Shown here: positions 8,273-17,202 of the stretch, in pieces | Layout of the letters: each line of letters begins with the position of its first letter | How positions within the stretch are numbered: position 1 is the first letter of the stretch | Origin: JBCBST01 sp039819115 | GTDB lineage: Bacteria; Bacteroidota; Rhodothermia; Balneolales; Balneolaceae | Direction: 5' to 3' | NCBI GenBank assembly: GCA_039819115.1 | Contig: JBCBST010000036.1 | Span: forward strand, 1-27,520 | DNA length: 27,520 nt | Notes under the pieces: model-generated | What the model saw: only the letters and a program-made list of their open reading frames with translations | Databases searched by the model: none | Told to the model about the DNA's origin: nothing | Translations under genes and position numbers: made by a program

Positions 8273-8275
8273 GCT

Positions 8276-9043
8276 ATGATCCAGGTTCGTAATCTTACTA
8301 AAAGCTTTGGCACCAATCTAGTTTGGGAAAATGTGAGTTTTGACATTGAAGCCGGAGAAACACTGGCCATTATCGGCAAGTCGGGATCAGGAAAATCGGT
8401 CTTACTCAAACACCTGAACGCTTTAATGTATCCCGATGCAGGAGAGGTGATTATTGATGGAAGGTGTGTATTTGATTTGCGGTATGGTGAGCTAAGAAAG
8501 ATGCGCCAACGCTTCGGGATTTTATTTCAGGGTGCCGCACTATTCGATTCCATTAATACCTTCGAGAATGTCGCGTTCCCATTACGCTACTTCACCAACC
8601 AATCGGAAAGTGAGATCCGGGATCATGTGGAGGAGGCCCTGGCGATGGTAAACCTGGAAGGGGCTGGTCCCAAGGCAACATCAGAACTATCCGGCGGTAT
8701 GCGTAAGCGGGTTGGGCTGGCCCGCGCTGTTATTCTGAAACCTGATTATTTGTTGTACGATGAACCCACCTCTGGGCTGGATCCTTTGACTTCATCCGAA
8801 ATTAATGAATTGATTGTATCGTTGGCTGGTACGTTAGATATTACTTCGATTGTAATTACCCACGATATGCATAGCGTGCTGGAAGTAGCAGAAAAAGTGG
8901 CCTTTATTGATGAAAAAAAACTAAGCTGGTTCGGCACCGTGCAGGAAATGCAGCACCAGGACCATCCTCAACTGATGAAATTTGTTCGTGCCAGCGAATA
9001 CCAAATTCAAACCAAACCAATAAGTGGAGCTAAGATTGGGTAG
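8276..9043 (+). CDS. mlaF: MlaF-family ABC transporter ATP-binding protein
   Basis: This 255-aa ATPase energises the MlaE permease. All ABC motifs are intact: Walker A GKSGSGKS (34-41), Q-loop Gln85, signature LSGGMRKR (138-145), Walker B LLYDEP (159-164, Glu163 catalytic) and switch His196. The GMRKR form of the signature is characteristic of the MlaF/Mkl group. It follows mlaE by 3 nt and overlaps the start of mlaD. Confidence 0.95.
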   Translation: MIQVRNLTKSFGTNLVWENVSFDIEAGETLAIIGKSGSGKSVLLKHLNALMYPDAGEVIIDGRCVFDLRYGELRKMRQRFGILFQGAALFDSINTFENVAFPLRYFTNQSESEIRDHVEEALAMVNLEGAGPKATSELSGGMRKRVGLARAVILKPDYLLYDEPTSGLDPLTSSEINELIVSLAGTLDITSIVITHDMHSVLEVAEKVAFIDEKKLSWFGTVQEMQHQDHPQLMKFVRASEYQIQTKPISGAKIG

Positions 9044-9968
9044 AATCAGTAACGAACTTAAAATAGGGTTGACCGTTTTAGCCGCCATTGTGGTGGTCTG
9101 GATTGGATTCCGGGTAATGCGTGATGAACCCTGGTTTGGGGCAACCAATGTTATTTATACTCGTTTTGAGCGCGTTGACGGACTTCTTCCGGGTAATTTT
9201 GTAACCCTGAATGGCTTTAAAATCGGGTCGGTAAAAGAACTCAGTCTGCTTCCAAGCGACAGTACCGAAGTATCGTTGACCATAACAGAGCCGATTCCCA
9301 TACCTAAGGGATCTAAGGCCGTTCTGAAACTACCGGGACCGATCGGTGCTGCCTCTATTGAGATCATCAAAAGTTCTTCGAATGAGACCATAAATTGGGG
9401 AGACAGGCTTCCCGGTGAGTTAGACGGCGGATTGCTGGGAGAGATAACCGACAAAGGAACAGGTCTGGTAGATACCGTAGCGGTGATCATGGAGGGATTT
9501 AATCTGCTGTTGAATAATGTAAACGGTTTGATACAAGGCCAGGCAGGAGAGAACATTCAACAAACCATTGGAAATGTAGAGCAACTTACTGATGGGTTGA
9601 ATGAGGTGTTGGATGAGCAGCAGCAGGAAATCGATTCCATCATGACCAGTGCTAAAGACCTGATGAATACACTGGCCGGCTTAAGCGACGAAAACCGGGA
9701 AGAGCTGGATACCGTCATTAAAAACCTTGAAAAAACCAGCGGTGCCCTAACCGAAATGACTTCCGATCTGACCCAGACTACCGATGAGATTAATCGACTT
9801 CTAAGCCAGATTAACAAGGGTGAAGGATCAATGGGTAAACTGCTCTACGACGAAAGTCTGTATCAGAATCTGGACAGCCTGACCTTTAATCTTAACCTTC
9901 TGATCAAAAACATAAACGAGAACCCAAAGCGGTATCTGAAGCATATGCGATTAGTGGACGTATTTTAA
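9036..9968 (+). CDS. mlaD: MlaD/MCE-domain substrate-binding protein
   Basis: This is about a 310-aa inner-membrane-anchored periplasmic protein. One transmembrane helix at about 10-27 (IGLTVLAAIVVVWIGF) precedes an MCE domain (about 30-120, with VDGLLPGNFVTLNGFKIGSV and LPGPIGAASIEI). A long heptad-rich tail with the NKGEGSMGKLLYDESLY motif, common in FCB MlaD proteins, follows. It is expected to form a hexameric ring that channels lipid from MlaEF. The start chosen is TTG 9036, because GGAG (9026-9029) lies 6 nt before it. GTG 9024 is the alternative, without any Shine-Dalgarno. The start overlaps mlaF by 8 nt, which suggests translational coupling. Confidence 0.9.
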   Translation: MGRISNELKIGLTVLAAIVVVWIGFRVMRDEPWFGATNVIYTRFERVDGLLPGNFVTLNGFKIGSVKELSLLPSDSTEVSLTITEPIPIPKGSKAVLKLPGPIGAASIEIIKSSSNETINWGDRLPGELDGGLLGEITDKGTGLVDTVAVIMEGFNLLLNNVNGLIQGQAGENIQQTIGNVEQLTDGLNEVLDEQQQEIDSIMTSAKDLMNTLAGLSDENREELDTVIKNLEKTSGALTEMTSDLTQTTDEINRLLSQINKGEGSMGKLLYDESLYQNLDSLTFNLNLLIKNINENPKRYLKHMRLVDVF

Positions 9969-10012
9969 CGCTTCGTTCACGAACCCATCTTTTAATTGCA
10001 TAGGGTTTAAGC

Positions 10013-10020
10013 TATATTTA
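10013..10020 (+). promoter_or_regulatory. Possible -7 box for the ppiD-like gene
   Basis: TATATTTA matches 7 of 8 positions of the Bacteroidota TAnnTTTG element and lies about 80 nt before the ppiD start in the 130-nt gap after mlaD. The expected upstream TTTG is not clear, so this is weak. The same gap holds a loose CAGGC/GCCTG inverted repeat (10021-10050) but no convincing terminator. Confidence 0.2.
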
Positions 10021-10098
10021 CAGGCTTACGGCGTTTTTAAGGATCGCCTGCAAAAACAAACCAGAACTTAATTTTTTGTTAGAAAGAGGTTGCCTGTT

Positions 10099-11877
10099 AT
10101 GGGTGTAATGGAACGGTTAAGAAATAGTACCGCTATCATTCTTTGGATCCTGATTGGATCATTTGGAATCATCTGGGTGCTGGCCGATGTGAATTTTTTT
10201 GATGCTGTTAACCAGGGGCCGTCTGCACTGGGCTCTGTGAATGGTGAAGCTATTACCTACCAGGAGTACAGCAGTCGTCTGGAGTATTACAGCTCAGCGT
10301 ATACGCAGCAAACGGGAGCAGCTTTTACGGATGAAATCCGTGCGGTATACGAAGGACAGGTATGGGATGAATTGGTAAACTCCAAGTTGTTAAACCAGAA
10401 AATGGATGAACTTGGAATCACGGTTACCGATGAAGAATTACTGAATATGGTGTATGGTGATAATCCCGACCCACTCATTCGTCAGTTTTTCCAGCGAGAA
10501 GATGGAACCGTTGATCGGGTTGCTGTACAACAGGTATTAACCAATGAGCAATATTCCCAGGAAGCACAGGCCATCGAAGTGCAATTGCGCCAGAAACGCC
10601 GTCAGGAAAAGCTCACTGAGTTTGTTACTGCTGGTCTTCAGGTTTCTTCCATAGAGGTAGAAGAGGCCTATGTGCGCGAAAATTCATTTGCTGAGATTTC
10701 TTTTATTCGCTTTCCATATAACGAAGTAAAAGACGAGGAGATCGTCGTTTCTGATGCCGATCTTGAGGCATATTACGAGCAAAATAAAGACCGGTACAAG
10801 CAGGAAGAAAGCTACCGGATGAATTACGTTACATTCAGCAAACTCCCAACAGCAACCGATACTGTGGAGATCCTGAAAGAAGTAGGAGAATTACGTGATT
10901 CATTTGCTGAGTCAGATAACGACTCTTTGTTCCTGGTACGACGTGGTTCAATCATACCCTACAACGGATCATTTGTTGCTGAAGGAGATCTGAAAGAAGA
11001 GTACAAACAAGTACTCGACCTGAATGAAGGGGAGGTCTCTGAGCCATTCCTTGATTCTGGGCGTGCATCGATCATCAAGCTGATTGAAAAGAGTGGAAAC
11101 GAAGTACGTTTTGCGGTTATGAGTTACATGATTGAGGCATTACCTGTTACCATCGACGCAGCTGCTGAAGATGCAGAAGACTTTCAGTACTTTGCTACGG
11201 AAGAGCGTAGCTTTGAAGAAGAAGCCAATCAGCGTTCACTTAACCTGAAGTCAGGGTTTGCAACCAAGGGCAATGCCTTTATTTCAGGCATGGGCTCCAG
11301 CCAACAAGTATTAAACTTTCTTGAAAATGGCTCAGAAGGCGATGTATCGGATGTGATTGAACTGGGTACCGATTTTGTTGTCTTGGAAATCACGGAGGTT
11401 CAGAATGAGGGGTATCGTCCTTTCTCTGAAGTACAAAGCCAGATCGAAAACTCTGTGAAGCAACAAAAACGCCAAGATGCAATGCTTGCAAAAGTCGAGG
11501 GCTTATACACTGGCGGAACTTCGTTGGAAGATCTTGGTACCGCTACTGAAAAAGAGGTCATTGTAGCAGATAATGTACGGCTGAACGCTATGGTTATTTC
11601 TGGTGCCGGTCGTGAACCTGAGATGGTGGGAGCAATTTTTGCTATGGAAACAGGCCAGGTGTCTGCACCATTTAAAGGAGCGACTGGCGTATATGTGTTT
11701 CGTGTAGACAATAAAACACAAGCTGATGTAGCAACCCTCGATCAGATCACACGTGATCGTACCACACAGCAATTGGAACAACAGAAAAGCCAGCGTTTTC
11801 TCACGGTATGGCTGGAGCGTCTCAAAGAAGATGCTGATATAGAAGATAACCGGGATCGGTTATTAGTTGGCGGATAA
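10099..11877 (+). CDS. ppiD: Membrane-anchored periplasmic peptidyl-prolyl isomerase (PpiD/SurA type)
   Basis: This 592-aa chaperone has one N-terminal transmembrane anchor (about 10-32, AIILWILIGSFGIIWVLAD), then a SurA-N-like helical region (GSVNGEAITYQEY onward to about residue 190). Parvulin-like domains and a C-terminal helical part follow. The parvulin pattern is best seen around 355-445 (FEEEANQRSLNLKSGF, GDVSDVIELGTDFVVLEITE). PpiD proteins hold translocated polypeptides at the Sec exit and help outer-membrane protein folding. The start is ATG 10099, 9 nt after an AAAGAGG sequence. The TTG at 10090 has no suitable spacing, and the family usually begins MGxMExxR. An intrinsic terminator follows at 11904-11940. 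Confidence 0.88.
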   Translation: MGVMERLRNSTAIILWILIGSFGIIWVLADVNFFDAVNQGPSALGSVNGEAITYQEYSSRLEYYSSAYTQQTGAAFTDEIRAVYEGQVWDELVNSKLLNQKMDELGITVTDEELLNMVYGDNPDPLIRQFFQREDGTVDRVAVQQVLTNEQYSQEAQAIEVQLRQKRRQEKLTEFVTAGLQVSSIEVEEAYVRENSFAEISFIRFPYNEVKDEEIVVSDADLEAYYEQNKDRYKQEESYRMNYVTFSKLPTATDTVEILKEVGELRDSFAESDNDSLFLVRRGSIIPYNGSFVAEGDLKEEYKQVLDLNEGEVSEPFLDSGRASIIKLIEKSGNEVRFAVMSYMIEALPVTIDAAAEDAEDFQYFATEERSFEEEANQRSLNLKSGFATKGNAFISGMGSSQQVLNFLENGSEGDVSDVIELGTDFVVLEITEVQNEGYRPFSEVQSQIENSVKQQKRQDAMLAKVEGLYTGGTSLEDLGTATEKEVIVADNVRLNAMVISGAGREPEMVGAIFAMETGQVSAPFKGATGVYVFRVDNKTQADVATLDQITRDRTTQQLEQQKSQRFLTVWLERLKEDADIEDNRDRLLVGG

Positions 11878-11903
11878 GCCGTGTAAACTTTTTGTATCGT
11901 TTT

Positions 11904-11940
11904 AAACCCTGCGCAATGGTTGCGTGGGGTTTTTTGTTTT
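11904..11940 (+). terminator. Rho-independent terminator after ppiD
   Basis: A 10-bp stem is formed by CCCTGCGCAA (11907-11916) and TTGCGTGGGG (11920-11929), with two G-U pairs and a three-base loop. It is followed by a run of six T, one G and four more T. It lies 27 nt after the ppiD stop and separates that gene from ribD. Confidence 0.85.
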
Positions 11941-11976
11941 CAGTTCAAGTTCATTAATCGAAATCCCTTTTAGTAT

Positions 11977-13089
11977 ATGCGCGATCATTCCCACTGGATG
12001 CAATATGCTATCGCATTAGCCCGTAAAGGTGCTGGTTTTGTTTCTCCAAATCCCATGGTGGGGTGTGTTATTGTCTCAGAACAGGGGGATATGATTGGAG
12101 AAGGTTGGCACCAGAACTACGGAGAGGCGCACGCAGAAGTGAATGCCGTTAATAGTGTTCGGGATAAAGAAGCCCTTGCCAATGCTACCGTTTATGTTTC
12201 GCTGGAACCCTGCTCGCATGTAGGGAAAACACCGGCCTGTGCTCTTATGCTATCGAAATTACCCATAAAAGAGGTAGTGATTGCCATGCGCGATCCTAAT
12301 CCGAAGGTGGATGGAAAAGGCGTAGAACAGCTTAAAAACGCCGGCAAAAAAGTGACGGAAGGAATACTCCAAAAAGAGGCCGAACAGCTAAATGAGTTTT
12401 TTGTGCACCATCAAACGTTTGGACGTCCTTTTGTGACGTTGAAAATGGCACAAACGGCTGATGGATTTATTGCCGCTGCCGATGGTGATTCCCAGTGGAT
12501 TTCCGGAAAACAGGCCCGCACGCAAGTCCATCGTTGGCGATCGGTTTACGATGCCGTTCTGGTAGGGCGGAACACGGTAATGGCCGATAACCCAAGTTTA
12601 ACAGTACGTCATGTATCTGGCCGTCAACCCTACCGTATTGTGGTTGACGGACCCTATGAATTGCCCAAATCCATGAATGTGTTTTCTGATAAGTTTGAAG
12701 AGAAAACCATGATCGTTACATGGAATGCATCAGCCTCAGCAACGGATGCCGATCCTATGCTGAAAGTGATGCAGCAAAACTATTTTCGGGGAGACGTGAT
12801 TCAGGTTGGTCAGGCCGAAGGGCATACAGACATGCGTCAGGCGTTCAAAAAGATAGGAGAACGTGGAATAACCTCGGTACTGGTTGAAGCCGGCCAACAG
12901 TTAGGATCGGCGTTACTGCGGGAAGGTCTTGTCGACAAGCTGGAGCTTTTTATTTCACCTAAATTGTTAGGAAATGGCACCCGGTCTTTTCTTGGTTTAG
13001 GTATCAACAACATGAAGAATATCGCCGAACTAAAGGATGTGAAATGGACACCGATCGGTAACGATATGCTTTTAACCGGATATTTTTAG
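11977..13089 (+). CDS. ribD: Bifunctional riboflavin deaminase/reductase RibD
   Basis: This 370-aa enzyme performs the second and third steps of riboflavin synthesis: deamination of the diaminopyrimidine and then reduction of the ribosyl side chain with NADPH. The deaminase half (1-145) shows the zinc site HAE (His52, Glu54) and PCSHVGKTPAC (Cys79, Cys88), with the family start SPNPMVGCVIV. The reductase half (about 148-370) begins at PFVTLKMAQTADGFIA and includes the QWISGKQAR and DAVLVGRNTV motifs. It lies 5 nt before ribE, so the two form an operon. No FMN riboswitch is recognisable in the short space after the upstream terminator. Confidence 0.97.
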   Translation: MRDHSHWMQYAIALARKGAGFVSPNPMVGCVIVSEQGDMIGEGWHQNYGEAHAEVNAVNSVRDKEALANATVYVSLEPCSHVGKTPACALMLSKLPIKEVVIAMRDPNPKVDGKGVEQLKNAGKKVTEGILQKEAEQLNEFFVHHQTFGRPFVTLKMAQTADGFIAAADGDSQWISGKQARTQVHRWRSVYDAVLVGRNTVMADNPSLTVRHVSGRQPYRIVVDGPYELPKSMNVFSDKFEEKTMIVTWNASASATDADPMLKVMQQNYFRGDVIQVGQAEGHTDMRQAFKKIGERGITSVLVEAGQQLGSALLREGLVDKLELFISPKLLGNGTRSFLGLGINNMKNIAELKDVKWTPIGNDMLLTGYF

Positions 13090-13094
13090 CATCT

Positions 13095-13715
13095 ATGTTT
13101 ACTGGAATTATACAGGAAGTAGGAACCGTAACAAAAGTACGCTCTTTGAATGGAGGCGGAATGGAATTTGAGATCGGTTGTTCGTTCTCTTCGGACTGCC
13201 ACATTGATGAGAGTATCTCCATAAATGGCGCCTGCCATACCGTCACCGCATTTAACAATGAGACGTTTACCGTACAAAGCGTGGAAGAAACGTTGAGAAA
13301 AACCTCGATGGGATCGCTTGCAGAAGGCACAAAGGTAAACCTGGAGCGTTCACTAACCCTGCAAACGGGCATTGAAGGTCACCTGGTGCAAGGTCATGTA
13401 GATACGACTGGTACCATCGCACATATTGAATCGGAGGAAACAGGCTGGCTAATCTCGATTGCCTATCCTGAAGCATTCAGAGGTATGATTGTGGGCAGGG
13501 GTAGTATTACCGTGGAAGGAATAAGTTTAACGGTAGCCCGGGATGAAACCGACCGGTTTGTGGTAGCGATCATTCCATATACCTGGGAGCATACCAACTT
13601 AAAGCAAAAGACGGTGGGAGATAAAGTGAACCTCGAGTTTGATGTGATTGGAAAATATGTGGTCAAATACCTGGCAAATTTAGGGATTGATCCCTCAGGG
13701 TTGAATAAGGCGTAG
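13095..13715 (+). CDS. ribE: Riboflavin synthase, alpha-subunit type
   Basis: This 206-aa enzyme dismutates two 6,7-dimethyl-8-ribityllumazine molecules to riboflavin. Two lumazine-binding repeats are visible. The first begins MFTGIIQEVGTV and contains SINGACHTV; the second begins GHLVQGHVDTTG and contains VEGISLTV. The length is usual for the family, although the C-terminus (LGIDPSGLNKA) is slightly extended. It is transcribed with ribD. After its stop a short hairpin, GCTTGTT/AACAAGC (13729-13748), could act as a weak terminator. Confidence 0.97.
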   Translation: MFTGIIQEVGTVTKVRSLNGGGMEFEIGCSFSSDCHIDESISINGACHTVTAFNNETFTVQSVEETLRKTSMGSLAEGTKVNLERSLTLQTGIEGHLVQGHVDTTGTIAHIESEETGWLISIAYPEAFRGMIVGRGSITVEGISLTVARDETDRFVVAIIPYTWEHTNLKQKTVGDKVNLEFDVIGKYVVKYLANLGIDPSGLNKA

Positions 13716-13728
13716 TATGGTATAGCTA

Positions 13729-13748
13729 GCTTGTTAACTCAAACAAGC
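13729..13748 (+). terminator. Possible weak terminator hairpin after ribE
   Basis: A perfect 7-bp inverted repeat, GCTTGTT and AACAAGC, with a 6-nt loop lies 14 nt beyond the ribE stop. It is AT-rich and not followed by a clean T-run, so terminator function is uncertain. The rest of the 197-nt gap to argS shows nothing firm. Confidence 0.3.
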
Positions 13749-13912
13749 ACCTTGTTTCCCAAATTGGTAAAGTGTGAAACTAGTCGCTCAGCTTTTAATC
13801 GTGTACTTCATTCCGGGAGAAACTGGGACCCGGTAGTTTACCCGTTTCATGTCCTTAGCAGTCCGGGTTACGATCTGTTCAAACACAGAAGATGGTATTG
13901 GTGAAGTAAAAC

Positions 13913-15538
13913 CTACATACGTTCTGGTGCCGAAATCCCCAGAATCGTTAACCCATTGCGAAGTACCTGAGCTGTGGCAGAGGCTAAAGACGATCTGGCG
14001 TGAGCGATCTGTTCCCTTTCACCCATAATCCGGCAATCATGATAAAAGCCGGTAAATGCAGAGGCCACTTCATTGAGATACGTAATCATATGATGGGGTT
14101 CTTTTTTCCTGGCCGAAAGGTTGACTACCTCAGGAAGCCGAAGTAATGCTTTAATCAGCCCTGTTTCACTGGGGTGCGATAACAGCGTAAGGTTGGCCGG
14201 AGCAGAAAAGGTGTACTCCTGTTCTACCTTTCTTAGAATGCTGGAAATTCGTGCATGGGCATATTGAAGATAGAATACCGGGTTCTTTTCTCCGGCTTCT
14301 TTGGCTTGTGCGATATCAAATTCGAGGTGGGTATTGGGAGATCGCATCAGGAAAAAGAAACGGGTAACATCCGCCCCAACTTCATCCATCAATTCATCCA
14401 GCGTGACAAAATTCGCCTTACGGGTGCTCATTTTGAAAGGCTGTCCGTCTTTCACGATGGTTACAAACTGATAAACCACTACATCCACTTTAGATGCATC
14501 ATAGTTAAGGGCTCGTAAAGCAGAGAGTACATCCGGATAGGTATCGATATGATCGGCTCCAAAAATATCAATGCACATATCATATCCCCGGTTCAGTTTA
14601 TGGGCATGATAGGCAATATCCGGAAGGCGGTAGGTAGGTTCTCCTGAGCTCTTAATAAGCACCGTGTCTTTTTCTTTGCCGAATTCCGTGGTTTTAAACC
14701 AGGTAGCTCCGTCCTCGTCATATGCGAGTTGTTGTTCCCGCAATGCTTGTACTACGCCATCAATAGAACCATCTTCGTAAAGGGTATGCTCATTGAAGAA
14801 GGAATACATATGAATATCCATGCGATCCAGAGTAGCACTGATATCTTTAAAAATAGCGTCTTCGGCGGCTTGCTTGAATGGCTGCCAATCCGACTCCAGT
14901 AGGGCGCTTCCATTTCCTTCTACCAGGAACTTAGCAATATCGATGATATAGACACCTTCATATCCTCCCTCCGGGAATTCATCCGGTTCGTTTAATTCGG
15001 CGAGATAGCGGGCCTGTACGCTTAAGCCGAGCATGCGCATTTGCCGGCCTGCATTATTGAAATAATACTCTCGATCCACCTTTGCTCCGGTCCACTCAAA
15101 CAAACGCGCAACCGTATCGCCCAACACCGCATTTCGCCCATGACCAACCGTCAGAGGGCCGGTAGGATTTGCACTTACAAATTCTACCAACACCTTTTTA
15201 CCTTCATTCTCTCTGGTTTTTCCAAATGAAGATTCCTTTTCCAGCACCACGGCCAGTTCGTCGTATAGGTAGTTTTCCGCAAAACGAAAATTGATGAACC
15301 CGGGCCCCGCTATTTCCACGGCACTGATTTTATCTTCATCGAAAGAAAGTATATCCACCAACTGCTGAGCGATAGCTCTTGGGTTATTTCTGAGCGGTTT
15401 GGCCAGCATCATGGCAATATTGGTCGAGAGATCACCATGTTCTTCTATTTTAGGTTTTTCGAGCTGAATAGGAGGCATAGGATCAAGTTCAAAAGACTTC
15501 AGGGCCTCTGTGACAATGTGCTGGATGTAGGATTTCAT
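13913..15538 (-). CDS. argS: Arginyl-tRNA synthetase
   Basis: This 541-aa class I synthetase charges tRNA-Arg with arginine. It has the N-terminal tRNA D-loop recognition domain (about 1-105), then the catalytic domain with VEFVSANPTGPLTVGHGRN carrying the HIGH-type motif (His133). The KMSTR loop lies at 369-373, where the second lysine of KMSKS is replaced, as is frequent in ArgRS. The anticodon-binding DALR domain ends in the family-typical LGISAPERM. Full length and intact. It lies 54 nt downstream of radC and may share its transcript. Confidence 0.98.
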   Translation of the reverse strand: MKSYIQHIVTEALKSFELDPMPPIQLEKPKIEEHGDLSTNIAMMLAKPLRNNPRAIAQQLVDILSFDEDKISAVEIAGPGFINFRFAENYLYDELAVVLEKESSFGKTRENEGKKVLVEFVSANPTGPLTVGHGRNAVLGDTVARLFEWTGAKVDREYYFNNAGRQMRMLGLSVQARYLAELNEPDEFPEGGYEGVYIIDIAKFLVEGNGSALLESDWQPFKQAAEDAIFKDISATLDRMDIHMYSFFNEHTLYEDGSIDGVVQALREQQLAYDEDGATWFKTTEFGKEKDTVLIKSSGEPTYRLPDIAYHAHKLNRGYDMCIDIFGADHIDTYPDVLSALRALNYDASKVDVVVYQFVTIVKDGQPFKMSTRKANFVTLDELMDEVGADVTRFFFLMRSPNTHLEFDIAQAKEAGEKNPVFYLQYAHARISSILRKVEQEYTFSAPANLTLLSHPSETGLIKALLRLPEVVNLSARKKEPHHMITYLNEVASAFTGFYHDCRIMGEREQIAHARSSLASATAQVLRNGLTILGISAPERM

Positions 15539-15592
15539 AGCCGGGTTAGATTCATTGGCAAAAGATAATCATTTGGTCGTTAGAATTAACGG

Positions 15593-16324
15593 TCAAAGCA
15601 TGTTCTTATCGCGAAAGCTAAGGTGCTTTTGCCCCGCAATGATAATGTGATCATCAACGGGAATACCCAGCAGTTTGCCACAGTCAACCAGTCGTTGCGT
15701 AATCAATTTGTCTGCCTCAGAGGGTTTGGTGCCTCCCGAAGGATGATTATGGATCAGGATCACAGAACAGGCATCGTTCATAATAGCCTGTTTCATTACC
15801 GTAGCCGGCTCTACGATTGTTGCTGTGCGTCCACCTTTGCTGATCGTCTTGTAACAGATCATATGCTTGTTGTTGTTCAGGCACACCACCATAAATACTT
15901 CGTGGGTAAGTGTTCTGAGTTTGGGCCCAAAGTAGTTTGCAACCAGGTCGGGAGAAGTGAATTGAGGATCTTCCTTGGTTTCCGTATCACGGATTCGGCG
16001 GGCGAGCTCAAATGCAGCTTCCAGGGTAATTGCTTTCACCTTGGCAATGCCAGGAATGATGCGTAGTTGCTGCCAGTCTTTTCGTACCAGATGATTTAGT
16101 CCATTGAATTCTTTGAGTAAGGCTCTGGAAGTTTCAATTACGTTTAGCTTTCGGGTGCCGGTGCGAAGTAAGATGGCGATCAGTTCAGCATCAGATAAAT
16201 GATCGGCCCCTTTTCGCATGAGTTTTTCACGGGGTTGCTCGTCAGGTTCCATTTCTCTTACAGAGCGGGTCAGAAACCGATCTGAGGAGAGGTATTCCGA
16301 TTCTTCAGGCAAGTCGGTTTTCAT
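15593..16324 (-). CDS. radC: RadC-family JAB/MPN metalloprotein
   Basis: This 243-aa protein has an N-terminal helix-hairpin-helix pair (REKLMRKGADHLSDAELIA and the IPGIAKVKA hairpin at about 90-98). The C-terminal JAMM/MPN+ domain carries the zinc motif HNHPSGGTKPSEAD (His192, His194, Asp205) and an upstream Glu143. RadC was once thought to act in DNA repair; its biochemical role remains unclear. The frame from ATG 16324 begins about 25 residues before the conserved part, so ATG 16249 (MEPDEQPREK) is a possible alternative start. A small GTTCG-n5-CGAAC inverted repeat lies 16-30 nt upstream. Confidence 0.93.
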   Translation of the reverse strand: MKTDLPEESEYLSSDRFLTRSVREMEPDEQPREKLMRKGADHLSDAELIAILLRTGTRKLNVIETSRALLKEFNGLNHLVRKDWQQLRIIPGIAKVKAITLEAAFELARRIRDTETKEDPQFTSPDLVANYFGPKLRTLTHEVFMVVCLNNNKHMICYKTISKGGRTATIVEPATVMKQAIMNDACSVILIHNHPSGGTKPSEADKLITQRLVDCGKLLGIPVDDHIIIAGQKHLSFRDKNML

Positions 16325-16412
16325 GTTCAGGTCTTTGAAGTTCGTAATTCGAACAGTAAGACCCCGTACACAGCTATTCCTTACCGGGCGGAAGCGATTT
16401 TCTTTATGCTAT

Positions 16413-16643
16413 CTACTTATGATGCGATTGACCGGGTGTTTCGCTCTCATATGCTAAAAGATCTCCGGGCTGGCATTCCAGGATTGTACAAATAGCCTCT
16501 AATGTCGAAAACCGGATCGCTTTAGCCTTTCCTGTTTTAAGAATGGATAAATTAGACATCGTTACGCCTACAGCTTCCGATAATTCAGTCAGGCTCATTT
16601 TCCGTTTAGCCAATATCACATCCAGATTTACAATAATGGCCAT
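16413..16643 (-). CDS. Cro/C1-type (YozG-like) helix-turn-helix regulator
   Basis: This 76-aa protein is almost entirely one XRE-type DNA-binding domain. The helices are LDVILAKRKMSLTELSEAVG and VTMSNLSILKTGKAKAIRFS, followed by TLEAICTILECQPGDLLAYE. This matches the short YozG subgroup, normally encoded beside a DUF2975 membrane protein, exactly as here (3-nt gap). The pair is common in Firmicutes and Bacteroidota, but its function is not well established. Autoregulation through the large palindrome at 17226-17264 is an inference. Confidence 0.92.
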   Translation of the reverse strand: MAIIVNLDVILAKRKMSLTELSEAVGVTMSNLSILKTGKAKAIRFSTLEAICTILECQPGDLLAYESETPGQSHHK

Positions 16644-16646
16644 AGA

Positions 16647-17126
16647 CTAAATGGTTAGGTGGTTTTCGTGTGCAAGACGAGAGCCTTCCTTAAAAATATA
16701 GGCCAGACAGATGGCAAATAAACCCATGAAAAAATGATCGACGTGAGTAGCCAGCGTATGAACAATGAATCCGGGATATACCGTTACTACATCCAGTGTT
16801 TCTTTATAGGCAATTTTGATGAAAACCAGAATAGCTCCAAAGGCAAAAAACACGAATGCGATAAAGTAAATGATCTGGATATTTTGTCCCTGAAAAGGCC
16901 GTTGCTCCATGGCTTTTCTAAGCAGGATGCTCAATGAACAAAAAACGATGCTGTACCCCATTGATTCGGCCAGCTGAACCAAGAGGTTAATACGTTCCAG
17001 AGTCTGTGGCGTGTATTCTTTCGTAAACAAAGCGACTAAAACAAGAATGCATTTTGCAGTAAGTGAGATAAAAGCGAGATCACAAAGGGCAGTGAGAACT
17101 CGGAAGGGTACTTTTCTATGTTTCAT
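16647..17126 (-). CDS. DUF2975 four-helix membrane protein
   Basis: This 159-aa integral membrane protein has four predicted helices at about 8-32, 45-68, 81-105 and 128-147. The conserved YSIVFCSLSILLRKAMEQRP stretch followed by PFQGQNIQIIYFIAFVFFAF is typical of DUF2975. It is encoded 3 nt before the XRE regulator, the standard partner of the family. It may sense a membrane or small-molecule signal and control the regulator, but no ligand or catalytic residues are visible. Confidence 0.88.
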   Translation of the reverse strand: MKHRKVPFRVLTALCDLAFISLTAKCILVLVALFTKEYTPQTLERINLLVQLAESMGYSIVFCSLSILLRKAMEQRPFQGQNIQIIYFIAFVFFAFGAILVFIKIAYKETLDVVTVYPGFIVHTLATHVDHFFMGLFAICLAYIFKEGSRLAHENHLTI

Positions 17127-17202
17127 ATCCAGGTTAATTAACGTGAGGGGTAACGGTTAGTTTAGCACCAGCGGTACTTACGTAACAGTGATTACGGTTA
17201 AA

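Noticed and set aside
9969..10098. Terminator after mlaD formed by CAGGC/GCCTG
   Set aside because: The loop is 20 nt and no T-run follows the second arm.
11941..11976. FMN riboswitch before ribD
   Set aside because: Only 36 nt separate the terminator tail from the ribD ATG, too little for the RFN element, and no RFN motifs are seen.
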